A stretch of 64,000 nt of DNA from Sphingobacterium sp. SRCM116780. GTDB lineage: Bacteria > Bacteroidota > Bacteroidia > Sphingobacteriales > Sphingobacteriaceae. The notes under the pieces are model-generated. The model was given only the letters and a program-made list of their open reading frames with translations, did no database searches and was not told where the DNA came from. The stretch spans positions 1 to 64,000 of the forward strand of contig NZ_CP090446.1 in the NCBI RefSeq assembly GCF_021442025.1, in the 5' to 3' direction. The number at the start of each line of letters is the position of its first letter. Position 1 is the stretch's first letter. Below, piece by piece: positions 38,078-48,600 of the stretch. The translations under genes and the position numbers were made by a program.

Positions 38078-38550
38078 CTCAAAATCTCTAATAGTTTACG
38101 TTCTACGCGATTTTTTAATTGCGTCATGAATTTTTGTTTGTCATGTAGATACATAACATGGATATATAAGGTTTTTTTATCTTCACTGATATCTAAAATC
38201 AATGTACCTGGTGTTAATGAAATAATGGTAGATAACAAATTAATTTCAAAATCAGATTGTGCATCCATGGGATACTGAACGATACCAGGTTTGAAAAAAT
38301 ATTTGGGAGTGATAACGTCGTAGGCCACTTGAAGATTCGCGATAATCATTTCATACAGAAAGAAGAAGATAAAGCTAATTGTTTTTGGAACACGGTAATA
38401 GTAGCGTTGATCAGCTTCATTACGATTCATAATCCATAGCGTAAAGAAACCTAATAAAAAACCAAAAAGAAAATTTGTATAATACATCGAACCTGTTAGC
38501 GCTACCCAAATAAAAGAAAGAAGCAGGTTCATTAAAAACTGTTTAATCAT
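38074..38550 (-). CDS. mrpE: Na+/H+ antiporter subunit E
   Basis: 158-residue Mrp subunit: two N-terminal membrane helices (about 5-40), FIFFFLYEMIIANLQVAYDVI and the conserved block LLSTIISLTPGTLILDISEDKKTLYIHVM. It lies 7 bp after mrpD and overlaps mrpF by 4 bp. Confidence 0.93.
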   Translation of the reverse strand: MIKQFLMNLLLSFIWVALTGSMYYTNFLFGFLLGFFTLWIMNRNEADQRYYYRVPKTISFIFFFLYEMIIANLQVAYDVITPKYFFKPGIVQYPMDAQSDFEINLLSTIISLTPGTLILDISEDKKTLYIHVMYLHDKQKFMTQLKNRVERKLLEILR

Positions 38551-38557
38551 ATGATTT

Positions 38558-40060
38558 TTATTTACCTAATACAGCTTGTATATAAGGTGTTGTGTTTAAC
38601 ATTTCGGAAGATATACGATCTGCCACCTGAATAATACTTTCAGCATTTAGGCCAATAAATATAGAGCATGCTGCCAGTATACAGATGGGTAAAATTAATG
38701 CTATCTTTCGAATACCGATAAGATCTTTAAACTTATCTTCAATAAGATGTGTGTCCTGAGCCTTTTTCCAGAAGACTTCAGACCAGAATTTTGCTATGAC
38801 AAATAAAGTCATAAAGCTTCCAAAAATTAAGGCTGCCGCATAAAAGTAATGCGCTGTTTTAAAAGCATCCTGTAATAAATATATTTTTGGCCAAAAACCA
38901 GATAAAGGAGGGATACCAGCTAGAGAAAAGATCACTAAGGCGATGAGTAAAGAGACTTTAGGATATTCTGCATAGAGTCCTCCAAGTTTTTTCATATCCA
39001 TTGAACCTCTCATTTGTCTGATCAATCCTGCAATTAAGAAAAGATTAGTTTTTACCAGAATGTCATGAATTAAATAAAATACAGCCCCTAAAATAGCTAG
39101 TTTGCTATACATCCCCAATCCACCGATCATAAAACCAATATGACAGACGATCAGATAGGAAAAAAGACGCCTGACATTTGTTTTAATTAACATCCCAAAT
39201 GCACCAGTTAAGATCGTTAAAATAGCCAAAATGATCAATAAATTGCGAATAAACTCATTCGGTATAAAAATGAGGGTGAATACACGAAAAAGAGCATAGA
39301 TACCTACTTTAGTTAATAATCCACCAAATGTTGCAGCTACAGCTGATGGTGGGGTATGATAGGATGATGGTAACCAAAAATAAAGAGGGAAAATAGCCGA
39401 CTTAATACCAAAACCAATTAAAAAGAATGTGGCAGTAATATCTACGATAGCACGGTTTTGAATTTTTGGAACGATCAAGGCTAAATCCGCCATATTTAAG
39501 GACCCAGAAATTCCGTAAAGAATACCGATCCCTGTCAAGAAGAAAGTAGAGGCAAGTATATTCATCGCCATATATTTTACCGCCCCTTCTAATTGAGCTT
39601 TTCTTCCCCCTAACGTCATTAATACAAATGAAGAAATAATGATAACTTCAAAAAATACATATAGATTGAAAATATCTCCCGTTAAAAATGCACCATTCAA
39701 GCCCATTAATAAAAAGTGGAATATAGGAAAATAACCATATAACATGCGCTGTCGCCCGATACCAGTCGCTGAGAAAATAGAGACTGCTAATCCCGAAATT
39801 GCAGTTAATAAAACTAAGGTTGAACTAAATAGATCAGCAACAAATACAATTCCAAATGGAGCTTCCCAATTTGCAGCATTCATAGTCAAAATACCTCCAT
39901 AATATACTTTTGAGAACAGTTTGATAGCAAAAATGAGCGCAATAAAACTTCCCCCAATACTTAAGAATCTTTGTACAAATGTCTTTCTCCAAAAACCAAG
40001 CTGTATGATTGCTATAAATAAATGGACAATTATTGTTGCTATAATTTGATTGTCGATCAT
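38558..40060 (-). CDS. mrpD: Na+/H+ antiporter subunit D
   Basis: 500-residue, about 14-helix membrane protein homologous to complex I proton-pumping subunits (NuoN/L/M type). It shows the Proton_antipo_M core: GLNGAFLTGDIFNLYVFFEV, GFGIKSAIFPLYFWLPSSYHTPPSAVAATFGGLLTKVGIYA (only the start FGIKSAIFPLYFWLP is diagnostic) and the later HDILVKTNLFLIAG. It overlaps mrpC by 4 bp. With MrpA it forms the ion-translocating pair. Confidence 0.95.
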   Translation of the reverse strand: MIDNQIIATIIVHLFIAIIQLGFWRKTFVQRFLSIGGSFIALIFAIKLFSKVYYGGILTMNAANWEAPFGIVFVADLFSSTLVLLTAISGLAVSIFSATGIGRQRMLYGYFPIFHFLLMGLNGAFLTGDIFNLYVFFEVIIISSFVLMTLGGRKAQLEGAVKYMAMNILASTFFLTGIGILYGISGSLNMADLALIVPKIQNRAIVDITATFFLIGFGIKSAIFPLYFWLPSSYHTPPSAVAATFGGLLTKVGIYALFRVFTLIFIPNEFIRNLLIILAILTILTGAFGMLIKTNVRRLFSYLIVCHIGFMIGGLGMYSKLAILGAVFYLIHDILVKTNLFLIAGLIRQMRGSMDMKKLGGLYAEYPKVSLLIALVIFSLAGIPPLSGFWPKIYLLQDAFKTAHYFYAAALIFGSFMTLFVIAKFWSEVFWKKAQDTHLIEDKFKDLIGIRKIALILPICILAACSIFIGLNAESIIQVADRISSEMLNTTPYIQAVLGK

Positions 40061-40413
40061 ATATCTTCGTCTTCAGGGGTGTTTAAGTTATCTAAATCAT
40101 CCGTGTTAATCAATGCATAGACACGCTTTAATAATACAATAGCAAAGGAGGTTAAACCAAAACTGATAACAATAGCCGTTAAAATCAAGGCTTGAGGGAT
40201 AGGATCTGCGTATATATCTTGAAACACTTTTAATCCATCTTTGATGATTGGGGGTTTTCCTTTAGTAATATTCCCCAATAGGAAAATCAGAATATTTGTT
40301 CCGTTCCCTAATAACATGATACCCAGGAGTAATTTAACCATGCTCCTTCTTAATATGAGGTAGATTCCTGTAGCATATAATATGCCTATGAGTAATATGA
40401 GTAGTAATTCCAT
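40057..40413 (-). CDS. mrpC: Na+/H+ antiporter subunit C
   Basis: 118-residue, three-helix subunit related to NuoK: LILRRSMVKLLLGIMLLGNG in the first part, then DPIPQALILTAIVISFGLTSFAIVLL with the conserved DPxPQALxLTAIV motif. It overlaps mrpD by 4 bp and lies 4 bp after mrpB. Confidence 0.95.
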   Translation of the reverse strand: MELLLILLIGILYATGIYLILRRSMVKLLLGIMLLGNGTNILIFLLGNITKGKPPIIKDGLKVFQDIYADPIPQALILTAIVISFGLTSFAIVLLKRVYALINTDDLDNLNTPEDEDI

Positions 40414-40417
40414 AGGT

Positions 40418-40831
40418 TTAATCCGAACTTAATGAAATGCTGAACAAAATTGTTAATACAACACCAATAACCACGAGGTAAATGCCTAAATCAAAAAGTA
40501 GTGCTGTACCAATCATACCGATAACTGGAATTGGCTGTTCCAGCCATAAACCGGTCATAACAGGAAAACCAAAAATAGCTGGCAAAAACATGCTAAAAGC
40601 AGATATTCCTAATCCAATTGGTAATAAGGACAAAGGTTTATATCTTAATATTTTCATGGTTTCGGTTGTGCCGTGGGCAAAACTGTGCAAAACAAAAGCA
40701 ATAGAAGCAACTAAACCACCAACAAATCCTCCTCCAGGATAATAATGTCCCCGTAAGAGTAAAAAGAAGGAAAATAAAAGTAGTATAGGAAGTAAGTACT
40801 TCGAAGCTGTTTGTAAAATTGTACTTTTCAT
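40418..40831 (-). CDS. mrpB: Na+/H+ antiporter subunit B
   Basis: 137-residue, four-helix Mrp subunit: LLPILLLFSFFLLLRGHYYPGGGFVGGLVASIAFVLHSFA contains the signature HYYPGGGFVGGL, and the C-terminal half has FDLGIYLVVIGVVLTIL. It starts 1 bp after the mrpA stop. Separate from mrpA, as in the seven-gene operon type. Confidence 0.95.
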   Translation of the reverse strand: MKSTILQTASKYLLPILLLFSFFLLLRGHYYPGGGFVGGLVASIAFVLHSFAHGTTETMKILRYKPLSLLPIGLGISAFSMFLPAIFGFPVMTGLWLEQPIPVIGMIGTALLFDLGIYLVVIGVVLTILFSISLSSD

Positions 40832-40832
40832 A

Positions 40833-43142
40833 TTATTCTTTTTCGGATGATTTTAAACGCAATTTTAATAGGCTATAAACACCTAGTGCTGCAATTGTAA
40901 GCACGATAATCTCAAACATAGTATCAAATCCTCTAAAGTCAACAAGAATGACATTAACAACATTTCTACCTTTTGCCAATAAGTAAGAATTTTTACCATA
41001 GAATTCACTAACTGCAATATTCGTTGGCACATGCAATACCCTAAGCGCAACCATTGCTAAAATAATTCCAAATACAATTGCGACAACAGCATCTCGTATT
41101 AATACTTTTTTATTGGCAAGATTGAGGAATGGTGGTAATCTAAAAAGCACAAGTACAAAGAGTACAACCGTTAATGTATCAATGGTAAACTGGGTCATTG
41201 CTAAATCAGGAGCGCTATAGAAAACAAAAATTAAACAAATTCCATATCCAATAATGCTCGTTGAAACAACAGCCGTTAATCGAGAAGAAGTGCTGAGGGT
41301 TAGTATAACTGCTCCAATTAAAATAAGTATAGTAATCGCTTCATATATGCTTATTGATGATAATAGTTCCCAATCAATATGAAGGGGTCCACCGAGATAG
41401 AGTTGATAAGCAAGGAGAACTTCTGCGAATAAGATTATTTTTAATAGATATGATCTTAGGTATCCATTATGGAAGTAATTGGAATAGCGTGTCGAGAAGT
41501 TATAGATCGTGTTATAGACGCCTTGAAAAATGGATTTTGGAGCAATATAATTTAATTTCTCAATCCATTTTAGTTTTCGTTCACTTGGTTTATTCAAGAA
41601 AAAAATAAATGTGCCTACAACGAGTGTCAGTACACTTAATAAAAGAACTGTATTGAATCCATGCCAAATTTTAAGATGAAAATCGCTAGTGACCTTCATG
41701 ATACTATTCACCGTTGGTTGTGCAATCCAATTGCCAATAATGTCAGGGAAACAACCGAAAACTAGTCCTAAGAAAGCCAGTAAAAAAGGGGGGATCCATA
41801 GTGATTTTGCTGGGAGGTGTATTTTTTCAAACTTTTCGGGAAGTACACCTATAAATGGCTTAATACCGGCCATGAAACCAGCTGACACTAAGAGAATATT
41901 TGTTAAGACTACTGCAGCTGTAAGATACAAGGTCAAATGTTGTTCACTATGTAGTGTTGCTTCGTATATTAAATCCTTTCCAATAAATCCAAAGGTTAGT
42001 GGGAGACCAGCACTTGACAGAGCCGCTAAAAAACCAGCAATTGCGACAGGTAATAACACCTTTCTTAAACCGTGTAAAACAGATAAATCCCTCGTATGAG
42101 TTTCATGATCAATAATGCCTGTAATTAAAAATAATGTTGCCTTGTATAAGGCGTGAACAACAATGAATACCGTTGCTGCAGTAATAGCTTGCGGAGTTCC
42201 TAAACCTAATAAAAAGACTAAAATTCCTAAAGCGGAAATGGTAGAATAAGCAAGAACGCCTTTCATATCTGTTCTGAAAAGAGAATGAAAGGCGCCATAT
42301 AACATGGTAACACCTCCAATGATCATTAAGCTATATGTCCAGTAGGGGTCACCTCCTAAGATTGGAAAAAATCTCGCAAGCAGGTAAACTCCAGCTTTTA
42401 CCATTGTGGCAGAATGTAGGTAAGCAGAGACTGGTGTTGGTGCTTTCATCGCCCCTGGGAGCCAAAAATGAAAGGGGAATTGTGCCGATTTAGTCATTGC
42501 TCCAAGGAGAACAAGTCCCAATATGAAAGGAAACAATTGATGCCCTTGGATAAATTGTGCTTTATCTACAAGTTGTGAAATAGAATAAGTTCCTGCAATA
42601 TTTCCGAGAAGAACCAATCCCGCAAGTAGAAAAAAACCGCCTAATCCAGTCACACTTAATGCGAGTAAAGCACTTTTTCTAGAAGCGCTATTTTCGTTGC
42701 TAAACCCAATCAAGAAAAATGAACTGATGCTTGTCAATTCCCAAAAAGTGAACAATAGAAAAATATTGTCTGATAAGACGAGCCCAAGCATAGCAGACAT
42801 AAACATACATAAGTACCCGAAAAAACGATCGATGTAAGGATCATTCTTTAAATACGATTTAGCATAAAAAAAGATACAAGTTCCTATTCCTGTGATCAAT
42901 AAAGAAAATAAGAGAGATAAGCCATCTAATCTAAAGTCAAAATTGATTCCTAAAGAAGGGATCCAGCTAATATGTTGTGTATAGGATTTCCCCAAATTAA
43001 TTAAAGGAATATACTGGAGGTAGTAGAGAAATAATAATAAAGGAATGAATGCGAGAGTAATCCCAAGTTTGGTTTTAATGAATTTGCCAAACGGAACAAT
43101 AAGGCTCGATGTTATTAGTCCTAGCAGAACAGTAAATAGCAT
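40833..43142 (-). CDS. mrpA: Na+/H+ antiporter subunit A
   Basis: 769-residue polytopic subunit, homologous to NuoL, with about 20 membrane helices. The N-terminal two-thirds holds the Proton_antipo core (FTFWELTSISSFFLIGF, SAQFPFHFWLPGAMKAPTPVSAYLHSATMVKAGVYL represented by SAQFPFHFWLPGAMKAPTPV). The C-terminal part has the MrpA-specific DUF4040 segment (FVFYSAPDLAMTQFTIDTLT) and an MrpB-like end (VNVILVDFRGFDTMFEIIVL). First gene of the operon; the complete complex exchanges cytosolic Na+ for external H+, supporting Na+ and pH homeostasis. Confidence 0.95.
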   Translation of the reverse strand: MLFTVLLGLITSSLIVPFGKFIKTKLGITLAFIPLLLFLYYLQYIPLINLGKSYTQHISWIPSLGINFDFRLDGLSLLFSLLITGIGTCIFFYAKSYLKNDPYIDRFFGYLCMFMSAMLGLVLSDNIFLLFTFWELTSISSFFLIGFSNENSASRKSALLALSVTGLGGFFLLAGLVLLGNIAGTYSISQLVDKAQFIQGHQLFPFILGLVLLGAMTKSAQFPFHFWLPGAMKAPTPVSAYLHSATMVKAGVYLLARFFPILGGDPYWTYSLMIIGGVTMLYGAFHSLFRTDMKGVLAYSTISALGILVFLLGLGTPQAITAATVFIVVHALYKATLFLITGIIDHETHTRDLSVLHGLRKVLLPVAIAGFLAALSSAGLPLTFGFIGKDLIYEATLHSEQHLTLYLTAAVVLTNILLVSAGFMAGIKPFIGVLPEKFEKIHLPAKSLWIPPFLLAFLGLVFGCFPDIIGNWIAQPTVNSIMKVTSDFHLKIWHGFNTVLLLSVLTLVVGTFIFFLNKPSERKLKWIEKLNYIAPKSIFQGVYNTIYNFSTRYSNYFHNGYLRSYLLKIILFAEVLLAYQLYLGGPLHIDWELLSSISIYEAITILILIGAVILTLSTSSRLTAVVSTSIIGYGICLIFVFYSAPDLAMTQFTIDTLTVVLFVLVLFRLPPFLNLANKKVLIRDAVVAIVFGIILAMVALRVLHVPTNIAVSEFYGKNSYLLAKGRNVVNVILVDFRGFDTMFEIIVLTIAALGVYSLLKLRLKSSEKE

Positions 43143-43569
43143 TTAGTCTCTGTTTTTAAATAGTGAAAGTTTACAATATACATAAAATTGACGGCTTTTG
43201 GTATATCGATTATTCATTTTGACAGGGAAAAGTATGTAATTGACATTCTTTTCTTTCATTTTCCCATTAGGGAGAATCCAGATGGAATGTTGGATTACCT
43301 ATAAGGCAAAATCAAGTATCATATTGGGAAATGATGAAAGCTTGATACACGAAGAGAATTACTGATGATAAACTGCATAGCGCTATAAATGATATAAAAA
43401 TGGAAACGATTTTTATAAAATTTGAAGGATTGTATAAATAAGATGTTTTAGTTTATTTAAATAAGATTATAGTATTTAACAAAATTTAACATTATCTTAG
43501 TTCATCTAATATTGTTTGTTATTTCAACAAACTGCTAACTAATATTATTCATCGCTGATTAAAGTGTTT
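43143..43569. other. Divergent intergenic region, 427 bp, between mrpA and the ECF sigma gene
   Basis: Must hold promoters for the mrp operon (minus) and the sigma factor (plus). I find no clear TAnnTTTG with a correctly spaced TTG on either strand, no ORF worth calling and no structured RNA. A loose inverted repeat (ATCAAG/CTTGAT) brackets about 43310-43347. The last 130 bp before the sigma gene is extremely AT-rich. Confidence 0.45.
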
Positions 43570-44106
43570 ATGGAGAGTGATTTTAATAAACTGTTGTTTG
43601 AGCAACACTATAAAAGCTTATGTCATTTTGCTTGGAAACTCTGTGGAGACATCGTTGAAGCAGAGGATTTAGCTCAGGATGCTTTTATTGCCTATTTTAA
43701 AAATAAAGAACATATTTCTTCTCATGAAATTGCCATTAAACAATTTTTATATACTTCTATTAAATATGCATTTTTAAATGTGAAAAGAAAGGAGAAAGTA
43801 GAAGAAAAATATTGGTCCGCAACTCCTTTTAGTGAACAAAGTGTTGATTCTTTTGAGCTGAACATCATTCATTCCGAAGTTTTGGCAGAAGTTCATAACA
43901 TTGTAAATTCATTACCTATTGGTTGTCAAGTTATTTTTAAAATGGGTTATTTTGAAGGATTAAGTAATCAGGAAATTGCTAAAGAATTAAATATTAGTGT
44001 AAATACGGTTAAGACTCAAAAACAACGCGGATTAAAAATAGTTAAAAGTAAACTTCACCCTGAATTTTTACCTTTTTTTTTATTGTTTTATTCCCTACTT
44101 CAATAA
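43570..44106 (+). CDS. ECF-type RNA polymerase sigma factor
   Basis: 178-residue sigma factor from the ATG at 43570 (a GTG two codons earlier is possible). Region 2 includes EAEDLAQDAFIAYF, and region 4 has LPIGCQVIFKMGYFEGLSNQEIAKELNISVNTVKTQ (diagnostic part LSNQEIAKELNISVNTVK). There is no anti-sigma in the same ORF, but a FecR-type anti-sigma gene follows after a hairpin, and then an STN-containing SusC. This is the Bacteroidota FecI-like arrangement for switching on a SusC/SusD locus when its ligand is present. Confidence 0.93.
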   Translation: MESDFNKLLFEQHYKSLCHFAWKLCGDIVEAEDLAQDAFIAYFKNKEHISSHEIAIKQFLYTSIKYAFLNVKRKEKVEEKYWSATPFSEQSVDSFELNIIHSEVLAEVHNIVNSLPIGCQVIFKMGYFEGLSNQEIAKELNISVNTVKTQKQRGLKIVKSKLHPEFLPFFLLFYSLLQ

Positions 44107-44136
44107 ATAATCATCTGCACAATATAGATAAGCATT

Positions 44137-44173
44137 CTTTAAAATGAAAGTTAATAGAACTTTCATTTTAAAG
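44137..44173 (+). terminator. Hairpin between the sigma factor gene and fecR
   Basis: 16-bp perfect inverted repeat CTTTAAAATGAAAGTT / AACTTTCATTTTAAAG with a 5-nt loop, 30 bp after the sigma stop. It is AT-rich and lacks a clear T run beyond the stem, so termination may be partial; the 257-bp gap to fecR leaves room for a separate fecR promoter. Confidence 0.6.
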
Positions 44174-44363
44174 CCTATATCAGCTTAAGCAAGTATGAAT
44201 AAATTAAGAATGGCATATTTTATACTTGTATGCAAAATTTTTTTCAATTCAATTATTTTTAAAGGTGATTTTAAACAGAGAAACTGTTTTATAATAAATA
44301 ATTTATAAAAAAAATCATTTCTTGTCACCCATTTAACTCGTTAACGTTTCTTTATATTATCTT

Positions 44364-45530
44364 ATGGAGAGTAAAGCATTTATCATAGCCGAAATTATTA
44401 AAAAATCATTAGTTGAGGAATTAACTAAAGAAGAAAGTGCCGTGCTCGAAGATTGGAAAAACTTGAATCATGAAAATAAAAAACTGTACGATAGTTTTAA
44501 ACAATCCCAAACGATAAAAAACGATTTGGATATGTTGAATCATATTGATACAAATCAAGCTTGGACTAATTTAGAAAAAAAACAAGGGCATGTTAAAAAG
44601 GTAAATAGTGGTTTTAACTTTAAAATTTGGATTCCATTAGTTGCTTCTTGTTTAGTTTTGTGTTTCTATTTTTTCAATTCTTATCAAAAAAAATCTCTAA
44701 AGAACACAAAATTTATAGCTATTCAATCATCTAAACATAAAAACGATATTAAACCAGCTTCTACTAATGCTGTGTTAGTACTGGATGATGGTGAAAGTTT
44801 TGATTTAAGCTCGATCAATCGTGAGAACATTAGCAGTAATATTAAACTCGCAGATGATGAATTAAAATATGTAAAGGGAATTAATGAGGGAAGTGAGCCC
44901 AAGTATAATACCCTAATTGTTCCTAAAGGGGGATATTATAAAATCGAATTATCAGACGGGACTAAAGTGTGGGTAAATGCGATGTCAAAATTAAAGTTTC
45001 CTGAATTTTTTACACAAGGAGAACGTCGGGTTCAATTGGATGGAGAAGCTTATTTCGAAGTTGCTAAAGATCCTACTCGTCCATTTATTGTTCACGCAAA
45101 TAAAACAGATATTAAAGTCTTAGGTACCCACTTTAATGTAAATGTTTATGATAACAAAGTAAGAACAACATTGGAAGAGGGAAAAGTAGAGGTATCTGTG
45201 GATGATCGTTCTATTCTACTACAACCTGGGGAGTTTTCAGAATCTGCAGAAGGGATGTTAAATAAAGGGATCGCAAATTTAGAAAAGGATTTGGCTTGGC
45301 ATAACAATGAGTTTTATTTTAAAAAGGATAATATTCAATCCATTGTAAATCAATTGTCTAATTGGTATGATTTGGAGATAAAATTTGACAAAAATGTTAA
45401 ACGCAATAAGATCATTACGGGTTCAATTGATCGCAACGTACCTCTTTCTCAGGTGCTTGAAATGTTGGAGTATGTGAGTGATTTAAAATTTAAAATATCA
45501 GATAATCAATTAATAATCGAAAACAAATAA
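44364..45530 (+). CDS. FecR-family anti-sigma factor
   Basis: 388-residue inner membrane protein that would hold and release the preceding ECF sigma factor. Cytosolic N-terminal sigma-binding region (about 1-85, with the typical EESAVLEDWKNLNHENKKLY), one transmembrane helix (about 88-107), a periplasmic FecR domain (about 185-290: VPKGGYYKIELSDGTKVWVNA, GEAYFEVAKDPTRPFIVHA, VLGTHFNVNVY) and a C-terminal DUF4974/STN-like domain (about 315-388: IVNQLSNWYDLEI, ITGSIDRNVPLSQVLEML). The periplasmic part should contact the STN domain of the downstream SusC. Confidence 0.93.
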   Translation: MESKAFIIAEIIKKSLVEELTKEESAVLEDWKNLNHENKKLYDSFKQSQTIKNDLDMLNHIDTNQAWTNLEKKQGHVKKVNSGFNFKIWIPLVASCLVLCFYFFNSYQKKSLKNTKFIAIQSSKHKNDIKPASTNAVLVLDDGESFDLSSINRENISSNIKLADDELKYVKGINEGSEPKYNTLIVPKGGYYKIELSDGTKVWVNAMSKLKFPEFFTQGERRVQLDGEAYFEVAKDPTRPFIVHANKTDIKVLGTHFNVNVYDNKVRTTLEEGKVEVSVDDRSILLQPGEFSESAEGMLNKGIANLEKDLAWHNNEFYFKKDNIQSIVNQLSNWYDLEIKFDKNVKRNKIITGSIDRNVPLSQVLEMLEYVSDLKFKISDNQLIIENK

Positions 45531-45578
45531 TAAAATATGAAGCACAAATACTAGACACAATGATGAATTAAAAAAATA

Positions 45579-45600
45579 CAGAGATGTTGCAGCATCCCTG
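45579..45600 (+). other. Small hairpin in the fecR-susC gap
   Basis: CAGAGATG-TTGCAG-CATCCCTG: 7 of 8 positions pair around a 6-nt loop. No T run follows directly. It could be an attenuator, an RNA-processing site or part of a partial terminator separating regulator and transporter expression. Confidence 0.35.
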
Positions 45601-45659
45601 TATCCATTCTTATTCAAGAAGCTAACCTAATAAATTAACTCTTAACCAAATGTAAATGT

Positions 45660-48600
45660 ATGAATAACTTACCATTTGGCAAAAAACGACCTTGGGATTC
45701 TCAAGACTCGTTATTTTGCAAACCTTTACGTATTATGAAAATTAGTACTTTTTTAATGTTTGCTTTTGTTACCGGTGTCCAAGCTGAAGGTATTGCACAA
45801 AAAGTCAATCTTAACCTTAAAAATGTTAAGGTTGAAGATGCATTATCAGCTATTGGTAAGCAAACAAAACATCGTTTTCTTTACAGTGATGATGTGACAA
45901 AAGGAGCGAAGCTCATTAGTTTAAATTTAAAAAATGCAAGCCTTGAAGATGCTCTTCAAGAGGTGTTAAGTGAAAACAACTATTCTTACAAGATTATTGC
46001 GAATACGATATCTGTAAACGCTGCAAATACAAAGAATATTGTTAATAATGAACTTCAACAATCAGTATCTGGTACTGTCCGAGATAAAGATGGTAAAGGA
46101 CTGAGCGGTGCTACAGTTTCTGTTAAAGGGGGGTCAATTTCCACGCAGACTGATGAAAATGGTAACTTTAGAATTAACGCAGCTGGGAACGCCATATTAA
46201 TCGTTCGTTATGTTGGGTATGCGGGGAAAGAAGTATCTGTTGGAGGTCGATCAACAGTATCTGTTGTGCTTGAAAGTAACGATCAAAAAATTGATGAAGT
46301 TGTCATTACCGGATTGGGAGGAAAGATTGATCGCCAAAACTTTACGGGAGCAACCGCAAAAGTTAATATGAAAGATGTAGAGCTGGGAGGGATGCCTGAT
46401 CCAAGTAGATCTTTAGAAGGTCGAGTAGCAGGTGTTTCAGTTCAAAATACAACCGGAACATTTGGTACTGCCCCTAAAATTCGTGTACGTGGTGCTACTT
46501 CTATCTATGGTAGTTCTAAGCCTTTATGGGTTGTAGATGGAATTATTATCGAAGATGTGAACGACGTTTCTTCTGATGCGCTTTCTTCTGGAGATGCATT
46601 GACACTGATTAGTTCTGCTGTTGCTGGATTAAACGCAAATGATATCGAATCCTTTCAAGTGTTGAAAGATGGCTCTGCAACCTCTATTTATGGTGCTCGC
46701 GCCATGGGGGGTGTAATTGTTATTACAACTAAGAAAGGAGCGGCTGGAAGAAATTCGTTTAATTATTCAGGAGAATTTACCTCACGAGGAATTCCAACAT
46801 ATAATAATTTTAATATTATGAATTCCCAAGAACAGATGTCTTTCTACCAGTTCTTACAACAAAGGGGTTGGTTGAATCTGTCTGATCTTTCCGTAGCTTC
46901 CGAAAGCGGGGTTTACGGCAAAATGTATCAATTGATTAATTCTGGTCAATTGGAGAATACTGAAACTGCTCGGAATTCTTATTTACGTGAAGCTGAATAT
47001 AGAAATACAGATTGGTTTAAAGAATTGTTTAGTCCAACAATCATGCAAAACCATTCTGTAAGTATGTCTAGTGGTACCGATAAGGCGCAATATTATACAT
47101 CTTTAAGTGCAATAGATGATGCTGGATGGGCAAAACAAAGTGGAGTAAAGCGTTATACAGCTATGTTAAATGCCAGTTATAATCTTTTTGATAATTTAAA
47201 ATTTAATATTTTATCAAATGGATCATATCGAAATCAACGTGCTCCTGGTACTTTGGGGCAAAGTATTGATGTGGTAAGTATGAAAGTCAAGCGAGATTTT
47301 GATATCAATCCTTATCAATATGCGCTGAATACCTCACGAACATTAGATCCTACACAATCTTATACTCGAAATTATGCTCCATTTAATATCCTAACAGAAT
47401 TGGATAACAACTACATGGATATTAATGTGGGTGATTATAAATTTCAAGGTGAGCTTTCTTGGAAGGTAGTAAAACAGCTTGAGCTTACGGCAATGGGAGC
47501 TATGCGTTATCAACAAACTTCGCAACAGCATTATATAAAAGATTATTCAAATCAGGCTTTAGCTTATCGTTCGATGGAGACGACAGTAATAAGAGATAGA
47601 AATCCTTATTTATATACTGATCCTGACAACCCTTATGCTGTGCCAGTCTCTATATTACCTTCTGGAGGTATTTATAACCGTCAGGATTATAAAATGTCTT
47701 CTCAAGTTTTTAGGTTTAATTTTAATTACAATAATACATTTAACGAAGTTCATAAATTATATGCATTTGGAGGAGCTCAAGTAAATAATGATGTTCGTAA
47801 TAACGAGCGGTATCGTGGTTGGGGAATTCAATATGAGTTGGGAGAAATTCCGTTTACTGACTATAAAGTATTTAAGCAAGGTCAAGAGCGTAATACAGAA
47901 TATTTTAATATTAATAACACACGCAATCGTGAAGTTGCTTTTTTTGGTCAGGCAAATTATACTTATGACAACCGATATACCGTTAATGGAACGTTCCGTT
48001 ATGAAGGAACAAACCGTCTCGGTAGAGCTACTTCGGCACGTTGGTTACCAACTTGGAACGTAGCAGGTCTTTGGAATGTACATAATGAAAAATTTTTTAA
48101 AGATTTAAACTCACCAATTAATACGTTAGCTTTAAAAGCATCTTATAGTTTGACCGCAGACAGAGGACCTTCATCTGTTACAAATTCTAAAGCAATTTAT
48201 CAAAGTTATAATCCATGGAGACCTAATACTGTTGATAAAGAGACAGGGTTGGAGATTGATCAATTGGAAAACTCTATGTTGACTTATGAGAAGAAAAAGG
48301 AATTAAACATTGGTGCTTCCATTGGCATGTTTGGAAATAGAATGGCTATTGACGTCGATTATTATACAAGAAAGCAACATGATTTGATCGGTGAGATAAA
48401 TACGCAAGGCTTAGGAGGGGAGATTACAAAATATGGTAACATTGCGAAAATGAATTCACATGGTCTGGAAGTGAGTCTTGCGGGTACTATCATAAGTAAT
48501 GATCAATTTTCTTGGACTTCTAATTTTATTTTTACTCGCGCAGTCAATAAAATTACAGAAATGGAAAATCACAAACGTGTTGTTGATTTGATTTCAGGTA

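Noticed and set aside
41689-42099. 136-codon plus-strand ORF
   Set aside because: It is antisense to mrpA, whose reading frame is fully supported by family motifs.
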